DNA of 64,000 nucleotides, taken from assembly GCA_050260015.1 (NCBI GenBank), contig JBLNBN010000054.1, positions 1-64,000 of the forward strand. The letters run 5' to 3'. Below, in pieces: positions 1-7,899 of this stretch (position 1 is its first letter; the number at the start of each line of letters is the position of its first letter). The notes under the pieces are model-generated. The model saw only the letters and a list, made by a program, of their open reading frames with translations, did no database searches and was not told the DNA's origin. The translations under genes were made by a program, and so were the position numbers. The stretch comes from JBLNBN01 sp050260015 (lineage in GTDB: Bacteria; Bacteroidota; Ignavibacteria; Kapaibacteriales; UBA2268).

Positions 1-2041
1 CAATAGAAAAATAACCAGCATAGACGCGAGCTTCGGGCTTGGCGAAGCGCTGGTATCAGGAATTGTCGATGCGGATGGCTACAAAATTCGCGAAGGAAAA
101 ATCGTAGAAAAGAAAATATCCGATAAAAAGCTTGCAATAGTCGCGTCGCGGAACGGAGGCGTAACTAAACTCGAGATCGAGCCGGAACTGCGAAACGTCC
201 CCGCCCTAACGGACGAGCAAATATTGGAGCTGGTACGCCACGGCCGCGCTATCGAAGCGCATTTAGGCTGCCCGCAGGATATCGAGTGGTGCCTGGCCGA
301 AGGCGAATTCTATATAGTTCAGAGCAGGCCGATCACTACCATATTCCCTATCCCCCAAGCCGGGGACGATGAGTACCGCGTTTATATCTCCGTAGGGCAC
401 CAGCAGATGATGACCGACCCGATTAAACCGCTTGGATTGTCTTTTTTCCTGATGACGACCCCGGCGACGATGCGCGTAGCCGCCGGTAGGCTGTTTGTCG
501 ACATCACGCAATCTTTAGCGTCGCCCGCTAAAAGAGCTGTCTTATTAGATTCAAAGGGCCCCTTCTTAGGCCAGCACGATCCGCTACTAAGCGACGCTCT
601 AAATGCTATATTAGAGCGGGGAGATTTCGATAATTCTACGGATATAGTTGAGAAAGAATCGAAATCGCCTGAAGGCGATAAACCGAAGTCCCTGATGAAT
701 TCAATACCGAGCGTTGCTCCCACCTCCACCCTCGTTTCCGAGTTGATAAGGAATAACGAAGCGTCGCTACTGGAGCTAAAACGCGTCATCCCCGCGAAGT
801 CGGGCGTCGAGCTGTTCGATTTCATCCGGGAGGACCTCGCCCAATTGAAACGGAACATCTTCGAACCGAGGAGTATGGACGTTATTATGGCCGCCTTCCG
901 CGCCGCCTCATGGCTAAACGAAAATATATATAACTGGCTTGGCGAAAAGAACGTCGCGGACGCGCTTTCGCAATCCGCGCCTAATAACGTCACTTCGGAG
1001 ATGGGGCTCGCCCTTATGGACGTCGCGGACGCCGTGCGCCCCTACCCGCAAATCGTGGAATATCTGAAAAGCGTAGAGAGCGACGACTTTTTAGACGGGC
1101 TGGGCGGTTTCTACGGCGGAAAGGAAATCAAGGACGTTATCGAGGATTTCCTTGAAAAATACGGCGCGCGCTGCGTTGGCGAGATAGACGTCACGCGCGA
1201 CCGCTGGATCGAAAAGCCCTCCGCGCTCATCCCCATGATACTCAATAATATAAAGAATTTCGAGCCGCGCGAAAGCGCGCGCATGTTCGAACGAGGCCTA
1301 CAGGGAGCCCGGAATAAAGAACGGGAGATATTGGATCGCTTGAAGACGCTGCCGGAAGGCGAAGAAAAAGCCGCCGAGGCAAAACGAATGATCGAACAAT
1401 TGAGATCTCTAACCGGCTACCGCGAGTTTCCCAAGTACTGCCTTATCTCCCGCTATTTCGTTCATAAGCGGGCCCTTTTGAGGGAAGCCGAAAAGCTGCT
1501 CGAAGGGGGCGTTATCCGCAAAATCGAAGATATATTCTATCTCTCCTTCGAGGAGCTGCGCGAAGTCGTTCGAACGAACAGCCTCGACCGCCAAATAATC
1601 GAAAAACGCAGGGAGGATTACGCATTATTTGAAAAGCTTACTCCCCCGCGCGTCATCACCTCCGACGGCGAAATCGTCCGGGGCAGCTACAGGCGCGAGG
1701 GCATCCCCGCGGGAACTCTCCCCGGGCTCGCCGTTTCAGCGGGAGTAGTCGAGGGACGCGCCCGCGTAGTGAAAAGCGTCGAGGACGCAATTATCGAGAC
1801 CGGGGATATATTAGTTACCGCCTTTACGGACCCGAGCTGGACGCCGCTTTTCGTATCTATAAAGGGCCTGGTGACGGAGGTCGGCGGGCTAATGACGCAC
1901 GGCGCCGTAATAGCGCGGGAATACGGCTTGCCCGCCGTGATTGGCGTAGAAAATGCTACAAGATTGATCAAAGACGGCCAGCGCATCCGCGTGAACGGAA
2001 CCGAAGGCCACGTGGAGATATTAAGCGATAAGGAAGATTAA
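1..2041 (+). CDS. rph: Rifampicin phosphotransferase (PEP synthase-like), 5' end cut off by window
   Basis: The frame is open from base 2, so the gene begins before the window and the internal TTG at 224 is not its start. Known role of the family: rifampicin phosphotransferase inactivates rifamycins with ATP, giving AMP and phosphate, using an ATP-grasp domain, a drug-binding domain and a swivelling phosphohistidine domain. Visible here are the end of the ATP-binding domain (DASFGLGEALVSG near base 26, QDIEWCLAEG, VQSRPITT), the middle drug-binding region, and the C-terminal swivel domain with GGLMTHGAVIAREYGLPAV. The catalytic His codon is at 1898-1900. The sequence resembles Listeria-type Rph along its length far more than a true PEP synthase. 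It ends two bases before the next gene, so they are probably one transcript. No truncation or frameshift is seen in the visible part. Confidence 0.9.
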   Translation, partial: NRKITSIDASFGLGEALVSGIVDADGYKIREGKIVEKKISDKKLAIVASRNGGVTKLEIEPELRNVPALTDEQILELVRHGRAIEAHLGCPQDIEWCLAEGEFYIVQSRPITTIFPIPQAGDDEYRVYISVGHQQMMTDPIKPLGLSFFLMTTPATMRVAAGRLFVDITQSLASPAKRAVLLDSKGPFLGQHDPLLSDALNAILERGDFDNSTDIVEKESKSPEGDKPKSLMNSIPSVAPTSTLVSELIRNNEASLLELKRVIPAKSGVELFDFIREDLAQLKRNIFEPRSMDVIMAAFRAASWLNENIYNWLGEKNVADALSQSAPNNVTSEMGLALMDVADAVRPYPQIVEYLKSVESDDFLDGLGGFYGGKEIKDVIEDFLEKYGARCVGEIDVTRDRWIEKPSALIPMILNNIKNFEPRESARMFERGLQGARNKEREILDRLKTLPEGEEKAAEAKRMIEQLRSLTGYREFPKYCLISRYFVHKRALLREAEKLLEGGVIRKIEDIFYLSFEELREVVRTNSLDRQIIEKRREDYALFEKLTPPRVITSDGEIVRGSYRREGIPAGTLPGLAVSAGVVEGRARVVKSVEDAIIETGDILVTAFTDPSWTPLFVSIKGLVTEVGGLMTHGAVIAREYGLPAVIGVENATRLIKDGQRIRVNGTEGHVEILSDKED

Positions 2042-2043
2042 GT

Positions 2044-2571
2044 ATGGCGAAAGCCCGAAAAATGCTGACAAACTACGAAGCGCCCTACATACAGGCATTA
2101 ATGAGATTAATCGAAACGCAGAGCAAGTCGACGCTCGCTAACTGGGCGGTCGACTACTCCGAGCGGATTATATTACCGATCTATAAAAAGAGCTACCCCG
2201 ACGACGCGCGCCCGCAGAACGCTCTCGAGGCGGCGCGCCAGTGGCTCGCGGGCGCGATTAAGCTGCCGGCCGCGAAGGCCGTTATACTAGAGTGCCACGA
2301 GGCCGCGCGCGAGGCGGAAGCTGCCCCTGCCGCGCAGGCCGCCGCGAGAACTATAGGGCAAGCCGCCTCCACGATCCACTCCGCGACGCACTGCATAGGG
2401 CTAGCCTTCTACGGCGCGCTTGCGGTAGCCTACGACGAACTGGGAGTTAAAGCCCCCTGGGCTCAGCTCGAATCCCGCGCCGCCGAAGAATGCGAACGAA
2501 TGCTAGCCGCGCTGAAGGCCGTTGCAGTCGAGAACGAACCCAAGCCCGCGAAGATAAACTGGAAGTGCTGA
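2044..2571 (+). CDS. Imm-5-like putative immunity protein
   Basis: This is a 175-residue, Ala-rich and mostly helical protein without signal peptide or membrane segment. It shows the pattern of the Imm-5-like putative immunity family: an N-terminal DYSERIILPIYKKSYPDD-type segment (around residues 38-56), an EAARQW motif, then repeated Ala-rich helices with HSATHCIG. The molecular role of this family is not established; the name comes from association with toxin systems. It starts two bases after the rph stop codon, so the two are probably co-transcribed, and no toxin gene is adjacent. It may be an accessory to rph or simply a passenger. The family call is from pattern recall and is moderately sure. 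Confidence 0.6.
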   Translation: MAKARKMLTNYEAPYIQALMRLIETQSKSTLANWAVDYSERIILPIYKKSYPDDARPQNALEAARQWLAGAIKLPAAKAVILECHEAAREAEAAPAAQAAARTIGQAASTIHSATHCIGLAFYGALAVAYDELGVKAPWAQLESRAAEECERMLAALKAVAVENEPKPAKINWKC

Positions 2572-2928
2572 GCTCTCAGCTTTACTCTTCAGTAGTAAAA
2601 CAGTAAGGGAGTCATGATAAAATTAACCGTATATCAATAATGCGCCTAATATACATGACTCCCCTAAAATATTTTTAGTCGCCAGCCCGCTTCCCACCTG
2701 CCTCCGCGTAAAGTATGAAATATGATTTATTAATGTGGAAAACTTTCATTTGGAAAAGAGGGGGGAAAGGTGTAAGTTGAGAGAGTATTTTAACAAGAAA
2801 GACATATATTTAATATTAAGTAATTATTCTTGCTACAACAACGGTTTTTTTGCGATTATAAGTTGGATATTATATACTAAGTCCAAGTACAATAAACAAT
2901 TATAGTAATAAATACCAATTATTGAAAA
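2572..2928. other. Intergenic region of 357 bases between rph operon and AT-rich cassette
   Basis: No coding frame is convincing here. Composition shifts from the GC-richer rph operon to strongly AT-rich sequence around 2740-2800. The region holds a 10-bp perfect inverted repeat (listed separately) close to the rph side. A weak promoter-like pair, TTG near 2751 with TAAGTTGA 20 bases later, departs from the Bacteroidota consensus at two positions, so it is not listed as a feature. Confidence 0.6.
2607..2663 (+). terminator. Inverted repeat, possible terminator of rph operon
   Basis: GGGAGTCATG at 2607-2616 is matched exactly by CATGACTCCC at 2654-2663. The arms extend outwards by one mismatch and two matches. 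The loop of 37 bases is long for an intrinsic terminator, but a T-rich stretch (ATTTTT) follows a few bases downstream. It could instead be a boundary repeat of the acquired cassette, although no second copy of the arm is seen after 5301. Confidence 0.4.
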
Positions 2929-3771
2929 ATGGCAACGACACCAAATGCATTGTTTTCTAAGAGATTAGATTACTTTGCTGTGAATGAAAATAAAATTACA
3001 GTTCGCGAAGATGCACCATTGGAACTTCGGGGATATATAAGTTCGGCTTTTTACAAACTAAATAAAAAACCCTCAGATTTAAGAAAAATCATAACAAATA
3101 TTTTAAAAGTTCCTATTGATCGAGATAATTGGTCTGAATTTCCAAATATTGATTATGAAGTTGATGCACATCTAAAAAGTTGCAATTGGTATCTAGTATA
3201 CGATGTAATAGAAGCAATTATTCAAAAACTAGATAATGATAATCAAATATCCTTTTCGAATGATATGAATGATTTTTTCATTGGAAATGGAATAGGTTGG
3301 AAAATAGTTAATGGATTAATTGAAAGACGCGGTGATGAGGTGTATGAGACAACTATCAAAAATGTCATTGATGATCTTGAAATTGCAAAACTGCATACAT
3401 CTAAAACTGAAATAAAGGAAGCTTTATTTTGTTTATCGCGCCGACCTATACCTGATTTAACGGGAGCCATTCAGCATTCCTTAGCATGTTTAGAATGCGC
3501 GATTAGAGAATATTCTGGCGATCGCAAATCTACACTTGGCGGAATAATAAAAAAGCACCCTGGATTAATACCATCTCCTCTTGATAATGCTATTTCAAAT
3601 CTTTGGGGATATGCGTCTGAAAGAGGTCGACATGTAAGAGAAGGCGAGAAATTGGATGCAATAGAAGTTGAGTTAATAGTTGGAGCTGTTGCAGTTATTT
3701 CAACTTATATAAGTAAGAAGTTAGTAAGTAATTCTAAAGAAAATATTATTATAGAAAAAATTGAATGTTAG
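2929..3771 (+). CDS. AbiJ/HEPN-like protein, first gene of candidate defence cassette
   Basis: This 280-residue soluble protein is Lys/Asn/Ile-rich, unlike the genes before and after the cassette. Its layout resembles AbiJ_NTD4-type abortive-infection proteins: an N-terminal FSKR segment, a central IxxxNxxLxRRGDE-like stretch (residues 130-145), and a C-terminal helical domain (about 178-268) with HSLACLECAIRE and the terminal signature LWGYASERGRHVREG. That end signature is typical of HEPN-like helical bundles, but the R-to-H spacing here is shorter than the canonical RxxxxH. It is followed directly by the next gene, with TAG immediately before ATG, so the two are coupled. The start has no clear Shine-Dalgarno sequence. 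A role in anti-phage defence is inferred from family resemblance and neighbours. Confidence 0.55.
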   Translation: MATTPNALFSKRLDYFAVNENKITVREDAPLELRGYISSAFYKLNKKPSDLRKIITNILKVPIDRDNWSEFPNIDYEVDAHLKSCNWYLVYDVIEAIIQKLDNDNQISFSNDMNDFFIGNGIGWKIVNGLIERRGDEVYETTIKNVIDDLEIAKLHTSKTEIKEALFCLSRRPIPDLTGAIQHSLACLECAIREYSGDRKSTLGGIIKKHPGLIPSPLDNAISNLWGYASERGRHVREGEKLDAIEVELIVGAVAVISTYISKKLVSNSKENIIIEKIEC

Positions 3772-4566
3772 ATGAATAGTGAATCGAATTATGATATGGG
3801 CGAATTGATTTCACCTATGTTTCAAATGAAACTTATTAAATCCATTAATCAAGCTATTTTGAAAGAATTTAAGAATTCAGCGGATGTATTTTATTATATC
3901 AAAAAATGGTACAAGAATAATGGATCAACAATAAATGATTATTGTGAAAACTTTACTTTAAAATATGATAATTATAACTTTTTTAATTTGAATGCAACGC
4001 TTCAAACAATGTCTTGCTCGGATCTTTTAAGAATAGCTATTGATTTAGGAATAGAAACTCCAGGCTTTATTCCTTCAATACCCATTTTCAAAAATGAAAT
4101 AAAGTCTGATTATAGAACTGCTTATAATGCTTTTTCTAAAGCATATAAAATGATTTATGAAGACCCAAGTTCTGCAGTTGGATTTGCTAATTCTGCACTT
4201 GAAAGTATTATTAAAGAAATACTTCAAGATAAAAGAATATCGGAAAAAACAACAGGTTCTGAAACTCTTACCAAGCTGACTTCAATAATTATTAAGGAAT
4301 ACGGATTAAAAAACGAAGAACATCCTAAAGAGATTAAAACTATTGCTAGTTCACTAATTGCAATAAATCAAGCTATTGAATCATTAAGAAGTGATATGAC
4401 TCATTTTCATGGTAAAACTAAGGAAGATTACTTGATAAATGACCCAATTTACACATCTTTTATTATTAATACTGTAGCAACTGTTGGGCTTTATTTAATC
4501 TCTTATTATAAAACTAAATATCCACCGCAAAATATCAATATTGAATCGGAAGAAGTTCCTTTTTAG
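3772..4566 (+). CDS. Abortive-infection C-terminal (Abi_C, HEPN) domain protein
   Basis: This is a 264-residue protein. The C-terminal half (about 120-250) fits the Abi_C pattern: a helix with PSSAVGFANSALES, a helix containing KEILQD, and the HEPN catalytic-type motif R206-SDMT-H211 followed by HGK. In HEPN families RxxxxH marks metal-independent ribonucleases that act as toxins or abortive-infection effectors. The N-terminal half is not recognised. The start codon directly abuts the stop codon of the preceding gene, and the next gene begins 15 bases after the stop, so all three form one operon. It is strongly AT-rich, like its partners, suggesting acquisition as a block. RNase activity is inference. 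Confidence 0.7.
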   Translation: MNSESNYDMGELISPMFQMKLIKSINQAILKEFKNSADVFYYIKKWYKNNGSTINDYCENFTLKYDNYNFFNLNATLQTMSCSDLLRIAIDLGIETPGFIPSIPIFKNEIKSDYRTAYNAFSKAYKMIYEDPSSAVGFANSALESIIKEILQDKRISEKTTGSETLTKLTSIIIKEYGLKNEEHPKEIKTIASSLIAINQAIESLRSDMTHFHGKTKEDYLINDPIYTSFIINTVATVGLYLISYYKTKYPPQNINIESEEVPF

Positions 4567-4581
4567 ATGGATAATGGATAG

Positions 4582-5301
4582 ATGAGTAATATAGAATTCC
4601 TAGGCCTTTATACAGATACGATTCGAATAGGTTATGGAGAACAATTGGCTCCTTCTTATTCTTTATTCAATGATATAGAAGGCGAGGTCAACCCAAAGGG
4701 GAACTTCTCAACAGAACATGAAATCGTTGAATTCTATTTTAATCTCGAATCAGATTTACATCACTTGATAACGAATGATTTTTGTTTTGAACCTGTTGAA
4801 TATTTAAAAGGGGTTAAAGAGCCTTTTTATGGCTTCGCTGATAGCGATATAGATTTAATACTCGTTCATCCTTGCATTTCCAATTCGGTTGTAATAGAGT
4901 TTAAAAGAATTGCTGATCTCAAATACGAAAAAATTTATATAGATTTTGAAAAAATCAAAAAACTTGTCCAACAATCAAATGCACGCTATAAACTGAAGTT
5001 TCATAAGGTATATGCTGGTTTAATTATTGATGTTTGGGGCTTGAAACAAGTTGAGGATAATATTTTCAACCGAGATGTGTCGAGTGAGTACTTAGAAAAA
5101 CTCAATAGTCTTTTAAATGAGTATGGACTACATCCATATATTGGTATTTTTATCTTTCAAAATATCTGGACTTCAAATAAATCCATTCAAGATCAAAATG
5201 CAATAGAGATAGCAATTTATCGAGAAGCTTTTCCAAAAGAGCAGCATCCTCATACTACTGAAAATATTATTTGTGCGTTGAAAATTCAGAAAGAAAAATA
5301 G
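4582..5301 (+). CDS. PD-(D/E)XK-like putative nuclease, third gene of candidate defence cassette
   Basis: This 239-residue soluble protein has no family I can name. It contains a plausible restriction-endonuclease-fold core: D91 at the start of a beta strand (DLILV), then 14 residues to VVIEFK with E106 and K108, the spacing expected for D-(10-20)-(E/D)-X-K. Downstream are a Lys-rich helix (about 117-133) and a second hydrophobic strand (AGLIIDVWG). The fold call rests on the motif and flanking hydrophobic strands only. It is the last gene of an AT-rich operon with two HEPN-type genes and ends just before the convergent TPR gene at 5332. A DNA- or RNA-cleaving effector, or a regulator, is possible. 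Confidence 0.5.
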   Translation: MSNIEFLGLYTDTIRIGYGEQLAPSYSLFNDIEGEVNPKGNFSTEHEIVEFYFNLESDLHHLITNDFCFEPVEYLKGVKEPFYGFADSDIDLILVHPCISNSVVIEFKRIADLKYEKIYIDFEKIKKLVQQSNARYKLKFHKVYAGLIIDVWGLKQVEDNIFNRDVSSEYLEKLNSLLNEYGLHPYIGIFIFQNIWTSNKSIQDQNAIEIAIYREAFPKEQHPHTTENIICALKIQKEK

Positions 5302-5331
5302 AAGAGATCACTTGATGAAAAGTAATTACCC

Positions 5332-5919
5332 CTACCCCTTCCTCAACTTCCCTAACTCCCTCATCAGCTTGGTGCGGCGGGGGCCGGAACGCGCATTGGC
5401 GATTTGGTTTTGGAGTTCTATGTACTTTTCGCGGATGTTGACGACGTTCTCGCTGTGCCAGGCGGATTTCGCCCATTCGATGGCTTCCGCGTCCCAGTGC
5501 TTCAGTAATTCCTTCGGCATGCCCTGGCAAAACTCCTCCTCCTCGAAGTAGAACGAGTGCTTGGATATCCGCCTGTCGACTACTACGCCCACCACCTTAG
5601 GTATTATGTAGACGTTTATCAGCATCGTGTCGATCAGCTTCGATTCCGCCTTCTCAAATTCCTTGTTCTTGAAGAGCGTCAGCGCCCACATAAGCGTATG
5701 CAGGGGTTCCGCGCAGTCGTCCGGGAAGTTCTTTTCGAAGAAATCAAACGCTTTCAGCGCGCCCTCGTAGTCGCCCAGCAACATATAGAGCGGCCCGATT
5801 TCGTACCGGATCCCGCGCCCGTCTTGAATAGCTCCGAAAGTATTTTTCTCGATCTTCAGGTTTTCTTCCAGGCGCGTAATTTGCGACTTAATTCCGCGCG
5901 GCGTTTTGGGGTATGGCAT
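5332..5919 (-). CDS. TPR-like hypothetical protein
   Basis: This is a 195-residue cytoplasmic protein. Residues about 40-100 form helix pairs with TPR character (GPLYMLLGDYEGALKAFDFF, then a second pair with ALTLFKNKEFEKAES). The C-terminal part (about 140-195) is Glu/Arg-rich and helical and does not match anything I recognise. GC content is like the surrounding core genes, in contrast to the cassette that converges on it. TPR proteins of this kind usually bind partners, and nothing nearby says which. No terminator is evident between it and 5301. Confidence 0.65.
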   Translation of the reverse strand: MPYPKTPRGIKSQITRLEENLKIEKNTFGAIQDGRGIRYEIGPLYMLLGDYEGALKAFDFFEKNFPDDCAEPLHTLMWALTLFKNKEFEKAESKLIDTMLINVYIIPKVVGVVVDRRISKHSFYFEEEEFCQGMPKELLKHWDAEAIEWAKSAWHSENVVNIREKYIELQNQIANARSGPRRTKLMRELGKLRKG

Positions 5920-6078
5920 TTATCGTCTTCTATTATCTCACAAAAAAGCAAATTAGCGAATTTCTGGCAATTACCAAGCAATATTTTCGAAAACCGGCGA
6001 CTATACTTCATTGGTAAGCTTATACAAATAAATGTTATTAGAGCATTATTACGTCTTCAATCTCCTGGTTAAATAAAG

Positions 6079-6116
6079 AAATCCCCCGCCAACGAATGGA
6101 TGTCTGCGGGGGATTT
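6079..6116 (-). terminator. Intrinsic terminator downstream of DoxX gene
   Basis: A perfect 11-bp stem (AAATCCCCCGC at 6079-6089 with its complement at 6106-6116) closes a 16-base loop and is flanked by A/T-rich tails on both sides. It lies just beyond the stop codon of the minus-strand DoxX gene at 6136. Confidence 0.85.
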
Positions 6117-6135
6117 TTCGATTTGTATTTTTCTA

Positions 6136-6528
6136 TTACGCGCCGCCTACGCGGCTGCGGGCGATCGGATTGTCGTAATGCCTGCGGTAATACATTAGGG
6201 AAATCATTAGGAGCGCGAGGTATATTACCGGCATTATTCTTATAGATATCGGATCGCCTACCGATGTATGGGCAATAAACGCCGATATGAAAGCGATGGT
6301 AAAACCCGAGTACGCGAAGTATTTTAAAAAGCGGGGCGTGAAAGGCAGTATTAACGCCAACGCGCCTAAGCCCTTCATCGCGCCTAACTCATATCTGAAG
6401 TAGTCCGGAAAGCCCAGATGCTGGAAACCGCCCTTCATCATTTCGTTCGTAAAGTAATTATATGCCGCGAAGAGCATCATTGCAGCTATAATTCCAGTCG
6501 ACGCCCAATAAATTATTTTCGAAACCAT
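6136..6528 (-). CDS. DoxX family membrane protein
   Basis: This 130-residue inner-membrane protein has four hydrophobic segments (about 5-25, 45-62, 68-88, 98-115), the size and topology of the DoxX-like family. The motif GFPDYFRYELGAMKGLGAL near residues 38-56 is typical of this group. A GAGGA Shine-Dalgarno sequence lies upstream of the ATG, close to the stop codon of the upstream quinone-reductase-like gene, so the pair forms an operon. DoxX-like proteins are often found with redox enzymes or HxlR regulators. The exact substrate is unknown. Confidence 0.8.
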   Translation of the reverse strand: MVSKIIYWASTGIIAAMMLFAAYNYFTNEMMKGGFQHLGFPDYFRYELGAMKGLGALALILPFTPRFLKYFAYSGFTIAFISAFIAHTSVGDPISIRIMPVIYLALLMISLMYYRRHYDNPIARSRVGGA

Positions 6529-6539
6529 TTTTTACGTCC

Positions 6540-7415
6540 TCATTGTTTGTTAACGTAAGCCTTTTCTAATGAAGTTCTTAAATCCATCGGCTTCCTCCCT
6601 AGCAGCATTTCCAAATCCGAATATATCGACTCGAAATAGCCTTCCCGTAACCCCCTCATCCACCCCAGTATACCATCTAACGTCGCTTGAGGCATCCCCG
6701 CGCTCAATAGAGCTGAGGAAAACTCATCCTCCTTGGGGCTAACGTATTCCACTTTTACCTTTGTTAAATCGCTTATCAAATGGGCAACTTCGGCAAAGGT
6801 GTAATTCCTTATATTAACTGTTTTGTAAGCCTTATTTATATGCCCTTCCTTGATTAATACGTTCGCGGCGGCTTCGGCCATATCGGCGCGGCTGGCGTAG
6901 GGAGCCGCCCCGCTCTCAGCAGGCAGGTATATGCCTCTTTCGAGCACATTTGGCCCAAGGAACAGCGGCACATACTCCGAGTAAATAGCGTTGCGGAGAA
7001 AGGTGTAATCCATCCCGCTCTCCATTATTCGTTCCTCGGTCTCGATATGGACGTTCGCTATTGAGGCGATCGGAGAATTTTTGTCGTCGTTGGCGCGATC
7101 GAAGCTCGTGTAGACAATCCTGCGTACCCCCGCTTCCTTTGCCGCCTTAACTACGTTCTCGTGCTGCGTGCCGCGCTTCTCAATTTCGCTGCCGGAGACG
7201 AAGAGCAGCTTATCCACGCCCTGGAACGCCTTAACGAGCGAATCGTAATCGTCGTAGTTGCCAAGCTTGATTTGAACGCCGAGCCTCCTTAGATCGTCAG
7301 TTTTCTGTTCATTTCGGGCGAGGGCCCCTATATGGCTCGTACAAACTCCCTTATCGATAAGGAAATTGACAGCCTTTTTCCCAAAATGTCCGGTTGCGCC
7401 AGTTACGAGAATCAT
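6540..7415 (-). CDS. NAD(P)-binding NmrA/QorB-like quinone oxidoreductase
   Basis: This 291-residue atypical short-chain dehydrogenase has the N-terminal Rossmann motif GATGHFG (residues 6-12) and a segment VRRIVYTSF as in NmrA/QorB-type proteins. E. coli QorB (YtfG) reduces quinones with NADPH and is divergent from the HxlR regulator YtfH; the same divergent arrangement is seen here with the gene at 7537. The DoxX gene follows in the same operon. A response to quinones or other electrophiles is therefore a reasonable inference, though the substrate cannot be read from sequence. The start is supported by alignment of the Rossmann motif at the very N-terminus. Confidence 0.8.
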   Translation of the reverse strand: MILVTGATGHFGKKAVNFLIDKGVCTSHIGALARNEQKTDDLRRLGVQIKLGNYDDYDSLVKAFQGVDKLLFVSGSEIEKRGTQHENVVKAAKEAGVRRIVYTSFDRANDDKNSPIASIANVHIETEERIMESGMDYTFLRNAIYSEYVPLFLGPNVLERGIYLPAESGAAPYASRADMAEAAANVLIKEGHINKAYKTVNIRNYTFAEVAHLISDLTKVKVEYVSPKEDEFSSALLSAGMPQATLDGILGWMRGLREGYFESIYSDLEMLLGRKPMDLRTSLEKAYVNKQ

Positions 7416-7438
7416 TTTCAGCTCCCTTAGAAGAATAC

Positions 7439-7469
7439 TTGTTTATTAATAATTATTAACGTATATTTG
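7439..7469 (+). promoter_or_regulatory. Bacteroidota-type promoter of the HxlR gene
   Basis: TTG at 7439-7441 and TATATTTG at 7462-7469 are separated by 20 bases. This matches the TTTG / TAnnTTTG consensus of Bacteroidota housekeeping promoters. Transcription would start near 7474, about 60 bases before the HxlR start codon. Confidence 0.65.
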
Positions 7470-7471
7470 CT

Positions 7472-7512
7472 TACTTTAGTATAGCGATGTACTTATTTAT
7501 AGTATATAAGTA
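7472..7512. promoter_or_regulatory. Candidate HxlR operators (TACT/AGTA-type dyads)
   Basis: Two dyads lie at and just after the predicted start of transcription: TACT-TT-AGTA at 7472-7481 and TACTTAT / ATAAGTA at 7490-7496 and 7506-7512. HxlR-type winged-helix dimers bind short palindromes, and position over the start site would allow autorepression. This is inferred from position and symmetry only. Confidence 0.45.
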
Positions 7513-7536
7513 ATTAGTTAGCATATAAAATAAATC

Positions 7537-7899
7537 ATGATAAACGAATCGAATTTAGAATCGATAACGAGTTGTCCGCAGAGCTTCGTAACGGCCCTGC
7601 GCGAGACGTTAAGCGTTATCCGCGGGAAGTGGCGAATGCCGATAATTGCAGTTCTAACCTTCGGAAAAAAGCGTTTCAAGGAAATCGAGCGGGACCTCCC
7701 TCAAATTTCCCCGCGAATGCTTTCGCAGGAGCTAAAGGAATTGGAAACCGCCGGCATAGTAAATCGCACCGTACGCGACACGACGCCGGTAACGGTCGAA
7801 TATGAATTAACCGCATCGGGCCGCCGTTTGCATAAGGTGATCGAATCCGTAATTGAATGGGGGCTGGAGCATAAAAACGAGAACACGAATGGGGATTAA
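7537..7899 (+). CDS. HxlR family winged-helix transcriptional regulator
   Basis: This 120-residue protein carries the complete HxlR signature: SCPQSF near residue 12-17 (the family's conserved Cys, used as redox or electrophile sensor in YodB/HypR-type members), GKWRMPIIAVL, RFKEIERDLPQISPRMLSQELKELE (recognition helix), then VEYELTASGR and a C-terminal dimer helix. It is divergent from the QorB-like/DoxX operon with 121 bases between start codons. It probably represses itself and that operon in response to quinones or related stress (inference from the YtfG/YtfH precedent). The next gene overlaps its 3' end by 11 bases, so it is translationally linked. Confidence 0.9.
   Translation: MINESNLESITSCPQSFVTALRETLSVIRGKWRMPIIAVLTFGKKRFKEIERDLPQISPRMLSQELKELETAGIVNRTVRDTTPVTVEYELTASGRRLHKVIESVIEWGLEHKNENTNGD

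Noticed and set aside
224..2041. rph starting at the TTG at 224
   Set aside because: The frame is open to the window edge and the extra residues match the ATP-binding part of Rph.
2929..3771. Canonical HEPN RxxxxH site in the first cassette gene
   Set aside because: The C-terminal ERGRH does not have the RxxxxH spacing, so catalytic activity is not claimed for this protein.
5557..6072. Plus-strand frame of 171 residues
   Set aside because: It lies antisense to the TPR gene and runs over the DoxX-side terminator region. No start signal or protein family.
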